Positions 23,162 through 32,076 of a stretch of DNA of 64,000 nt are shown here, piece by piece. Under the pieces are notes generated by a model. It did no database searches, was not told the DNA's origin, and saw nothing but the letters and a program-made list of their open reading frames with translations. Source of the DNA: Norana najaformis (Eukaryota; Annelida; Clitellata; Crassiclitellata; Hormogastridae); assembly GCA_964023275.1 (NCBI GenBank), contig OZ029919.1, forward strand, positions 32,874,561 through 32,938,560, read 5' to 3'. Both the position numbers and the translations under genes were made by a program. Position 1 is the stretch's first letter, and every line of letters starts with the position of its first letter.

Positions 23162-23479
23162 ACTACCTTCTGGCAGTCCATCACGCATGGGTCTGGCCTG
23201 AAGGGCTCCGGGTATATAACCAAGAGAGGCGTGGGGGCGAACCGCCCCTCCCCGCCTATAGCTAAATCCGCCAATGCCTTGAACTACGGATCCCCAGTAG
23301 CTAATTTACAGAGGTCCAAACCGGCCCTTGCTTGAACCAACCACCAGAGGGCAGCCATGCCCCTATGAAGTGTTCTGGGCTTTTCTTTTCTAGCCTAGGC
23401 ATATCAGGGCAGGTGACCAGTCCTGCCCCTCGACGCCTGAACTTTCCACCAACAGTGTAGAATCGGAGGGTTCATTTTA

Positions 23480-23615
23480 TAGATGAGTTGGTTAGGGGCA
23501 ATAGTCAAAATCTCAACACATCTTTCTGCACTGGTGTAGATTTGAACCTCTAACCTTTTGGTTGACAGACCAACATGCCAACCATTAGACTAACGGGCTA
23601 CTTCGGAACTAAGCT
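23480..23615 (-). mobile_element. tRNA-like SINE head (minus)
   Basis: The minus strand reads CCCGTTAGTCTAATGGTTGG ... GGTTAGAGGTTCAAATCTAC. This has good A-box and B-box resemblance but no paired acceptor stem. Confidence 0.6.
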
Positions 23616-23639
23616 GGAAAAGACGCCGAGAAAGCGGCG

Positions 23640-24160
23640 AAAGTGAAAAAATAGTCTAAGTTTATTAATAATAATAATTAAATAATCAGAAATTTCGAGA
23701 TTCTCCTCAAAAGCCTAAAACGAAATCCGAATGACCCGAAGATTAAACCAAAGGAAAACAGAACGATTATTCTCCTGCTAATATTTATTCTCCTGCATGC
23801 TAATATTTACCCTGTTCAGAAATCTCTCGAGCAGATTAAGCTTCACCATTCTGACGCAGTTTAAATCCACCGATATCCAAAAATATCTCCAGCGGTGATG
23901 TTGCTATTTTTCACGCAAACAATTCGGTCTACAACCGAACCATCCATCGCAAGCGCGGTTCTTTTATGGAAGTCTCGAGAACTCGGGTCGTCTGCTGCGC
24001 GAATGACGCGATAATTAACGTCACAGCTCATCCGCTAATTGACTTTGGAGAGCGGGAACGAATGCCGCCGAAATAGCCCAATCCATTCGTTAATATCGGA
24101 ATATTCGATAGTGACTGCGGACGCAACATTCACGGTTATAAACCTCCTCTTTATACATTC
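23640..24160. other. Unassigned stretch with CpG-rich part
   Basis: About 23880-24140 is rich in CpG (GCGCGAATGACGCGATAATT, AATGCCGCCGAAATAG) with homeodomain-like TAATTG/TAATTA sites and an ACGTCA half CRE. It could be a regulatory element. No exon was found. Confidence 0.3.
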
Positions 24161-24282
24161 CGACGGCTGTGTATATTGCTAGGATGTTGTTGCATAGCTG
24201 TGGGTTTCTGCTTTGCTCTGGCAAGCCTATTCACGCAGCATATACACGTCTGCGTGGACCTCTCTACAGTAGCAACTGCACG

Positions 24283-24415
24283 ATAATCGTAATCGTAATT
24301 TCGAAATTTCTACGGCGCCCAAGGAAAGCCACGTCGCGGGGACCAGCTTATTCACAGGTGCTCAGTCAAAACAAATCGATAGGCAAGAAGAGTTCGGTTC
24401 CAGGTCAAGATCCAA

Positions 24416-24511
<96 letters not shown>

Positions 24512-24690
24512 CGGCTACGGTGAAATGTTTGGAACTGGATCTGAAGCACAGATAAGAAAAAAAGGATTCTGGGTAGGATCTGCAGAGGAGGAATGTATTC
24601 AGTTTTGAATGGAAGACCTGCTCAGAGATCGCAAGCGGTGAAGTGATGGCAAGTTCGTTTAATGGATCGGATAATCGTCCTAATTCTGGT
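24283..24690 (-). mobile_element. SINE family A, long copy, with internal AGGC array
   Basis: In element orientation the body includes GACTGAGCACCTGTGAATAAG, a GGCGCCGTAGAAAT-like end and a tail of ATTACG repeats (plus strand TCGTAATCGTAA at 24287). Beyond the AGGC array the same element resumes with GGCTACGGTG and AGACCTGC, which also occur at 31310-31420. Confidence 0.85.
24417..24512. repeat. AGGC microsatellite, 24 perfect units
   Basis: 96 bp of uninterrupted AGGC inside a family A SINE, at the point where the 31.2 kb copy has only AGTCAGGCAGCCC. It translates as Gly-Arg-Gln-Ala and Leu-Pro-Ala-Cys runs, which are not genes. Confidence 0.97.
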
Positions 24691-24954
24691 GGGAGTTTAT
24701 TTAGGTACGCTTTATCAGTACGATACAAGCAGCCACACTTTGCAAACAGCAATGCGTGCAAAACAGTTAAAAAGAAAGCACACTGACAGTAAAAAGGAAC
24801 AACTAAGCCTCGGCCGTGTTACGGCGCTATATAAATTGTATTATTATTATTATTATTATTATTAACTAGACGATGCAATGCAACAGTTTAAAAGTCTAAC
24901 TCGAATAAGTAGTTTATGAGGAAACGAACTGCATTTAGGGGCAAAGCAGTTGTA

Positions 24955-25130
24955 AAACTTATTGTAAACTCAAGATTTCAACAGCGCCCAAATAAATTTA
25001 AGTCATGGGAGCAGCTAATTCACAGGCGCTTAGTCAATGCAAAATCGAGAGGCAGGTAAGGTCAGGTTCGGTTCCAAATCAAGATCCAAGGCTCAGACAG
25101 CAAGACAGTCAGACGGCTAAGATGAACTAG
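24955..25130 (-). mobile_element. SINE family A copy
   Basis: ATTGTAAACTCAAGATTTC, AACAGCGCCCAAATAAA, CAGCTAATTCACAGGCGCTT and AAGATCCAAGGCTCAGACAG follow the family order. The tail is decayed. Confidence 0.75.
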
Positions 25131-25391
25131 AGTGGCACATTTGTCTTGGGTCCACAGTTCAAAACCCGGCGTAAGTTAAATCAACAATACACTGTCAAGC
25201 CATGTTACCCGTAAAGTAAACTGCCCAGCTGATGAATTGCTATTGTCACGTTTGTGCTTCAGCCAAAAGATCCGCCCCCTATTTTATCCCCTTACAATAG
25301 GGGGCGGTTAACAAAGACTATGAAACTAACCCCAAACTTGTAATTCCAGATAAATAGGACTAATTTCCAGTACAATTGCACAAAATTTTGT

Positions 25392-25475
25392 TGGAGTGAG
25401 CACTGGTCTATTGATTAGCATGGCGGACTGTCAACCCAGAGGACAGAGGTTCAAATCCTCATCAGAGCAAAAAAG
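25392..25475 (+). mobile_element. tRNA-like SINE head (plus)
   Basis: TGGTCTATTGATTAGCATGG ... GACAGAGGTTCAAATCCTC carries A- and B-box-like motifs. It ends in GCAAAAAAG and lacks tRNA stem pairing. Confidence 0.65.
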
Positions 25476-26025
25476 ACGATTAGAGATTTCGGCTCAACAT
25501 TTGCCTTCTTTTGAACTTACAGAATGAATACACTGACCATACACATTGTCGGTGGGAAGATCAGATGGCAAAGAAGAGGACTGGCCACCTGCCCTCATAT
25601 GCCGAGGCTAAGAAAACGAAGTCGCTAACGCTAACACTTCATACCTATGGCTGCAGCCTCCTGGGGTAGCTTAAGGGGCAGTTCTTCTGCTTTGTGGGTC
25701 ACCATTGCGAAGAAAGTGGGGGATGAACACCCACGGCCCCCTATTGGCCTCGCTCCAGTTTTGTGTCCAATGCTGCTGAACGTCAGCAGTCCGTAGTTCC
25801 GCAATCTTGAAATTCGGCACAGTTGGAGCGGCGGAATCATATGGATAGCGGTGCTTTCGTTGTCTGGCTCTGCCCTTCCCTCCGCACTTATTCACAGGGA
25901 CTGCGCAGAAATGCCCCTCCCCGGACCGGCTCCCATCTGCTAGGGCGACGGAGCCGTTGTTTAGGCTGCTCAGGCCAACGCTCCCTAGAGTGGTATTCCC
26001 CACATACATGCGCACTGATAATAAT

Positions 26026-26500
26026 TCTCGACGGATGGATGGATGGAGGAACGGATGGATGGGTGGATCGATTGGTGGGTGGATGGTTGGATGGTTGGTT
26101 GGGATAGGTGGGTTGGTGGTTTGGTGGGTGGTTGGATGGATGGATGGATGGATAGATCGATGGATGGATGGTTTGGTGGATGGATGGAGGGACGGATGGA
26201 CGGTTGATTGGTTGGTTGCATGGTTGGACTGATGCGCGGATGGATGCATCGGTGGACGGGCGGAGGGATGGATGGATGGATGGATGGATGTATGGATGGA
26301 TGGATGGATGAACGGATGGACGGATTGGTGGGTGGATGGTTGGATGGTTGGGATACGTGGTTTGGTGGATGGATGGATGGAAGGATGGACGGTTGACTGG
26401 TTGGTTGCATGGATGGACTGATGCGCGGATGGATGCATCGGTGGACGGGCGGAGGGATGGATGGCAGGGTAGTTGGATGGATGAATGGATGGATGACTGG
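26026..26500. repeat. GGAT/GGTTGGAT array with internal duplication
   Basis: 475 bp of GGATGGAT, GGTTGGTT and variants. A 60-bp segment with GACTGATGCGCGGATGGATG and CATCGGTGGACGGGCGGAGG occurs at about 26213-26275 and again at 26401-26462. All the long Ile/His/Pro/Ser-rich minus frames and Trp/Met/Asp-rich plus frames here are repeat translations. Confidence 0.95.
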
Positions 26501-26809
26501 ATAGATGAGCCATGCTGCTGGTATAATATCTCCGACCTCATGTAATGATGACAAATCCTGTCTAACAGACGGGTGATTGGCCGGCCAAAAGCCGCTGAGG
26601 GAAGTGAAAATGGAAAATGCAGAAACTCCACTATACAGACTCGGATGAATCCGAGCTTTACCAATATTCCAACTCAGCAGATAAGGTAAAGTTAGGTATA
26701 TATAAAGATAAAAACGTAAAATCCATCCATCCATCCACCCAGCCAGCCATCCACCAACCCTTCCATCCGTCCACCGTATGTATTAGATTTGTTCACAGGT
26801 CTCTAGGGA

Positions 26810-26950
26810 CGCTCCTTTGAAGTATGGTCCCAAGTCCAAATGGTCATTTGCGTGGTCCCAAGTTCAAAGCATAGTTCAAATGGTCATTAGCTCCTTTGAA
26901 GCATAGTTCAAAGGATCATTTGCTCCTTTGAAGCATGGTCCTAAGTTCAC
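26810..26950. repeat. Short degenerate tandem repeat
   Basis: GCTCCTTTGAAG occurs three times (26811, 26890, 26929) with ATGGTCC-AAGTTCA and AAATGGTCATT between, giving a 40-80 bp irregular repeat. Confidence 0.7.
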
Positions 26951-27415
26951 ATCAGTCAGCCAACATAGTTGTGACACATTGGTGTGTGTATGTGTGTGTC
27001 AATGTGTCAGTATGTAAGTATATATGCATGCACGCAAATGTGTATGCATGTACATACGCATGTATGTACCATATGTATACCTCACCTTACCTTGCTGTTA
27101 CCTTACCTTTCCTTATCTCACTCTATACCTTACTTTAACCTACTTTACCTTACTTATCTTACCATGTCTGTGGTAAATCCTTTAAAAACACCACGTAAAC
27201 AGATTCTAGGTCCTTCGAAAGGTTTACCTCTAGATTGTTTCTCGCTGAAGTGCCGCCATCGTTTTCATTGTAATCCAGGTGGTTGAATTCTAGCTTTTGT
27301 TGTAACTTGCCATCGACATCCATCCTAACAAAACGAAACCACAAGTCATACATGTTGCAGGAAACTTCTTGCTTTCCCTAAATCCATTAAAAACTTCAAC
27401 AAAAGAAAGAACTCT

Positions 27416-27545
27416 ATTGTAATTGTAATCGTAAGCTCAAGATTTCTACAGAACCCAATGAAAGCTGAGTTGCGGGAACCAGCTTATTCACAGGCGCTCA
27501 GTCAAAACAAAATAGATAGGCAGGTAGAGTTTGGTATTGTAGATC
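27416..27545 (-). mobile_element. SINE family A copy
   Basis: TTGTAATTGTAATCGTAAGC, TCTACAGAACCCAATGAAAG, GGGAACCAGCTTATTCACAG and GCGCTCAGTCAAAACAAAAT are present. Only the part nearest the tail remains. Confidence 0.85.
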
Positions 27546-27694
27546 TGTAGGCCACTAAGTGTCTGTTTTATCCAGACATTACAGACAAGAGTTGTGCTCT
27601 TGAAAGGTACTTAAACAACATTACATTAAACGTCTGGATACATAAATTCACATATTTATGTACATACCTACACACACATATACATAAGTATACA

Positions 27695-27895
27695 TCAATA
27701 CTGACACTGGCATATACATACATTCATATGACATACATATGTACTGACATCCATACTGACATTGGCATATACATACATTCACATGACATACATATGTACT
27801 GACATCCATACTGACACTGGCATATACATACATTCACATGACATACATATGTACTGACATCCATACTGACATTGGCATATACACACATATAGATA
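27695..27895. repeat. 55-bp minisatellite in alternating dimers
   Basis: CTGACA(C/T)TGGCATATAC recurs at 27701, 27756, 27811 and 27866. The variable base alternates C, T, C, T, so the true repeat is about 110 bp. CATA microsatellite follows to 28010. Confidence 0.9.
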
Positions 27896-28019
27896 CATAC
27901 CTACATACATGATACAAACCTGTGTACATGAGTGCATGCATAAATACATATATATTTATACATACATACACACTTAAATGCACATGTATATATATATGCA
28001 TACATACATAGCTACATAT

Positions 28020-28200
28020 ATAGGCTACAGACAGTACATACATGACTCACATCACTGCCATGGCTTGCTTCAAAATTCTGATCTGGCATGGCCGTTCTCC
28101 CATGCACGGACCCGCCCTTGATTACTTTTCCGTTTCAAGCGACTTCGAACATCGACTGCTGCCTCGTATGTGCATTATTACTGTGATATAAATAGAAATT
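28020..28200 (+). mobile_element. LINE 3' tail fragment
   Basis: Similar in plan to 22140-22265: a GATTACTTTTCCGTTTCAAG, GACTGCTGCCTCGTATG and GCATTATTACTGTGATATAA run, diverged. Confidence 0.4.
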
Positions 28201-28929
28201 TTTAGATTGCTTTGAGTCATATTTGAACTTATTGTAACACCTCTTCAGAAACTCTTAGAAACGCAAATATTTTACTTAACCTTAAACAAATGGCTTCTTT
28301 TTAGGCCACACTAGTTCAACACTGGGTTCATATATTCCATCGTAACACAAGAAACTTGACCCCACTACATGCTTATGCTCGTTTCGTCGTTTTAGATGAA
28401 TTTCTTATGCATTAAGAATATCCGCCTTCCAAATTTTATTTATTTCGCTTTCACACTATCATGAATTCCTGTAAATGTAACCACCCGTGGTTGTGTTAAT
28501 CTGCATATATACGACCAACTGAAGTGCATTTTGACATTTCATTTTACCCTCATTTTTATGTAAACTGGATATCACTACTTAAAATTATGCCTACTGGAAC
28601 AAAATCGGAAAACATGAAAAAATCGGCTAATTAATTAAGTGGAAAGGACATTAATACGCCTAATTATTACATGAAACCATACAACAGTACAGACTACAAC
28701 TCGAAACGCAAAACACCCCAAACCTACACTCTTTCTGCCCGTTCAATGAAACAGCGTAGGTGACATACCTTTGCGCTACCTGTCTCGCATTTTTGTCGTT
28801 TCTCGTCTTTGTTTAAAAGTAAACAGTTAGATACGCTGGAAATCGCCGTCGGACATTTCCGATGAAAAACTGATCGTCCATCTTGAATAATAATTATTTT
28901 CCCGAGCATAATCATCGTCATAACAATAA

Positions 28930-29345
28930 TAATAATATATGTGGACGCCGCATCGACCGGTCGCCGTCTGCGGCTGTTGTTGGGCGCCGGCCATATCTGG
29001 AAGGCGGCGCCACTGCAAGCGGTATCGACCCAGACCCGTTATTACGATCGTCGTTGTAGTCTGCCGCAGATCTACAGCCTGGGACGGACCGTGGTTATTG
29101 ATCACGGATTCAAAGAATGAATCGCCCAGTTCTTGTGGACCAGCCCTCCAATCCCTCCCGGCATGTCTCTCCTGCGGCGTGAACCGACGAGAGCGAGTAT
29201 GTCGACGGACGCATACTGGGCTTCTTTATTGAGCTTCTTGTGCGTCTCAGAATTTATAGCCGTGGCAACTGCGTCGCGCAGCTGCGCGTTTTCAGCCATG
29301 CTTTTGTGTTCTTTCGCCCTTTTCTCGGAAATAATTGGGGAACGA
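28930..29345 (-). CDS. Unrecognised small ORF in CpG-rich patch (candidate exon)
   Basis: On the minus strand a frame opens at about 29345. It reads SEKRAKEHKSMAENAQLRD, AVATAINSETHKKLNKEAQ and YASVDILALVGSRRRRDMPG, and stops at 29102. The Met at 29299 would give 65 residues. The predicted peptide is hydrophilic and helix-prone, without a known domain. Surrounding sequence to 28930 is rich in CpG (GACGCCGCATCGACCGGTCG), unusual for this window. No clear donor was found. It could be the first exon of an unknown gene, or chance. Confidence 0.3.
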
Positions 29346-29349
29346 CATT

Positions 29350-30630
29350 ACCCTGAGAGGGTGCTAAAGTAGGATTAGGAAGAGTGCACTGAATAGCCGC
29401 ACGCCGGGGTGCTAAGACTGGAATTGGGAAATTCTTTTATCTGTGACGAGTTGACGGGACCCCTGCCTTCAAAATTCCCAGTACAAGAATTATTGCTGAA
29501 GGATGCGGCAATAATTTCCGAATCCAACACGTCTGTTGAAATCCCGTGCATGAATTATGTAGGTTATTATAGCGCATGTACCCACTGTCACCTGTCAACA
29601 ACTTTACCAAATATATTTACCCATTTTAGGAACGAACTAAGCCTAAAATTAACAATAATTAATAATAAATAATAATTAAAATTAATTTATTTACATGAAT
29701 TCTGTGACTCAGTTGGATATAGGGTGTTATTTGTGGCTGGCAATAGTGAAGAAAGATCTATGGATAAAGGAGTTGGCACAAGGGCGTCAAGGGTCATGCT
29801 GCCACTCAAAATCCCTGGAGGTTTTTGCCCCTCCCACGCTTTTGACCCAAAACTTAAAGTGAGAAGTGAGATTTTTATTAGAAATTGAAAATTAATTGGT
29901 TAATAAACGACAGAAAAAGCTAGGGTTGTAAAAAATTACGTTAAAAATGATGGTCGCTTGTCCAAAAAAATTAAGTTTTGATGACAAAGGGCGTCAAAAT
30001 TTTCGGCGCACAAGTACAACCCAGATTATTTGGGAAGGAGTGAAGTATGCATGGGGAAATGTTCCTGCATCTTCAGAGGGAGACAGTGTAAGCAGAGAAG
30101 TTCCCTCTCCCTATTAATCGAGCTCTGCTTTTGTGGCATGTCTTAACATGCCTACACGTACTTTAGGGATAGGCTCTCCACTTGCATTCCAAGGGCGGAT
30201 CCAGGAATTGAGGCTGGGTCAAAGTGATACCAATGTGATCTGGAAGTTATAAGGAAAATGTAATGTCGGTACCCCAACTGTAGGGGTGTACTTCCCGTTA
30301 CCCCTATACACGCTCCGTATTCGCCACTGCATTCCCTGCAGACCCTCTCGCTTTTATACTTTCAACACGAGTCCATCTCTCCTCCAGGTCTTCCACTTGA
30401 GGGAAGCCACGACAGAAGGCACTTGGATGCACTTGACGAGCTCTCTTTCTCTTGGCAGCAGTGGGCGCTCTCTAAATATTATCGGAACGCGCTTCGAGTA
30501 GATCTTGCCCGCTTCTCGAGTAAAAGAACCAACAAACGCGACCTACTTCGGCGTCTATTGACCATATATAACGTGTATTATTGTCGCATTTTTAAAGTTC
30601 AATTAGGGCTGTGTACTGAATAGCAGATGT
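29350..30630. other. Unassigned stretch
   Basis: I see no exon, repeat array or retroposon here. Short plus frames at 29409, 30286 and 30423 lack recognisable domains. Confidence 0.3.
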
Positions 30631-30632
30631 GC

Positions 30633-30868
30633 CCAATGACCTATTTCTATGCATCTATTCTCGGTATTAACTGGCCTATTTTTCATCATGAACTGGTCTA
30701 TTTCCCCGCATGAAATGGCCTATTCTCGGTCTGAATTGACCAATTTATCTGTATGAACCGACCTATTTTTTGTCATGAACTGGTCTATTTCCCGGCATGA
30801 AATGGCCTATTCTCGGTATGAATCGACCTATTTAACTGTATGAACGGACCTGTTTTTCGTCATGAACT
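30633..30868. repeat. 22-bp monomers organised as an 87-bp higher-order repeat
   Basis: Monomers of the form TGAA-CTGGTCTATTTCCCC-GCA vary in a fixed order of four. The whole four-monomer block repeats, with CATGAACT at 30687, 30774 and 30861 (87 bp apart). Confidence 0.85.
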
Positions 30869-31155
30869 AAACTATTACGATTTTAAACGTTAAGAACTGG
30901 CCTGCAAATTAGTGGTTTGGAGGAAGGGCAATGCCACATTTGGACACTGGCAAAAGTAGGCCAATTTATGCGGACGTCTTTTATGGATGACGATCTTTAA
31001 AGGCTGTAAATGCGCCTAGACAATGAAAGTGAACTGCCATCTAGCGAATACAATAGCGTCATTATAATTATTGTTCATGTCCGTATTCTGTAATCCAATC
31101 TCATAGTAACCAGGCCACATAAAGCATCTTTTGTATTTTCATCATACCAAGAGCA

Positions 31156-31490
31156 CCGTAATCGTATCGTAATCGTGATCTCAAGATTTCTACAGCGCCC
31201 AACGCAAGCTAAGTCGCGGGACCGGCTAATTCACGGGCGCTCGGTCAAAACAAAATCGATAGGCAAAGGGTTCGGGTAGAGGTCAAGATCCAGGAGTCAG
31301 GCAGCCCTACGGCTACGGTGGATGATGTTTGAAATTGAAGCGAGAAGAGAGATAAGGGCAAGAGGAAGGCTCAGGATAAGATTTATGGAAATGTTTTCAG
31401 TCTTGAGTGAAAGACCTGCGCAGAAACTGAAAGAGGTGAAGTGTTGACGAGTTCGTATCTTGGACCAGATAATTGTCGCAATTATATATC
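31156..31490 (-). mobile_element. SINE family A, near full-length copy
   Basis: Contains GTAATCGTAATCGTGATC, TCTACAGCGCCCAACGCAAG, GGGACCGGCTAATTCACGGG and TAGGCAAAGGGTTCGGGTAG, then the distal half (GGCTACGGTGGATG, AAAGACCTGCGCAGAAAC, GAGTTCGTATCTTGGACC). This copy has no microsatellite inside, so it shows the unexpanded layout. Confidence 0.85.
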
Positions 31491-31580
31491 AGTAACCGTT
31501 TAACGGGAGGCTCAAACCCATACTCACCGCGTTACAAGCCGAGCACTCTATCCAACCGGACACCCTACCCCAGAGTATTC
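31490..31580 (-). mobile_element. tRNA-like SINE head (minus)
   Basis: The minus strand reads GTCCGGTTGGATAGAGTGCT ... GAGTATGGGTTTGAGCCTCC. It resembles the 32.3 kb element. It abuts the family A SINE. Confidence 0.55.
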
Positions 31581-32011
31581 TAATCAGACCAGAGCCTAAC
31601 ACCTAACCGAGCAACGACTCAAACTCGTCAAACTGGAGTTTAATTCAGTACCTGCAATGCAGTACATCTGGCTCAAATAACTCAAAACTTGGAAACTCCT
31701 AACAGTCTAAGTTTTACAAATGTACTTTCAGTCAAATGTCAACCTAACAAATCTCTAAAGCATCTCAAAACAATACACTAATCAGCTGATGATGTCATGG
31801 AAATTATGCAATGTAGTATGTAATTTATATAGAGCCCCTTGCAGGTATATGTAGCTCTCAGCCCAGCCCTGGCAAAGCAGGATGATGATGATTATTATTG
31901 TGGTGGTGGTGGTAGTGGTGATGGTGGTAATAAAAGAGATCACTGTCATGATGATGCAATGTTGCTGATGTTGATGATGACAATGGAATCAGACATCTGA
32001 AGACAATGCCA

Positions 32012-32076
32012 TCAGCTCTTGGAATAGACGCAGACAGACACTCCAGCTGCCACTAACAGCATCCCAGCGTAAGTTC
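32012..32076 (-). CDS. TMEM234: TMEM234-like last coding exon: fourth helix
   Basis: After CTTCTGTTGTAG, 65 nt encode (G)TYAGMLLVAAGVSVCVYS then KS and TGA at 32014-32012. The AGM-x-L-x-x-x-G-x-S-x-C pattern matches the end of human TMEM234. Possible ATTAAA signal on the minus strand at 31644-31639. Confidence 0.92.

Noticed and set aside
25392..25475. tRNA gene
   Set aside because: A and B boxes are present but acceptor and anticodon stems do not pair; it is a SINE head. The same applies to 9350, 23480, 31490, 32280, 35085 and 52866.
25671..26734. 249-280 codon Ile/His/Pro/Ser ORFs
   Set aside because: Translations of the GGAT array; no biased codon structure beyond the repeat.
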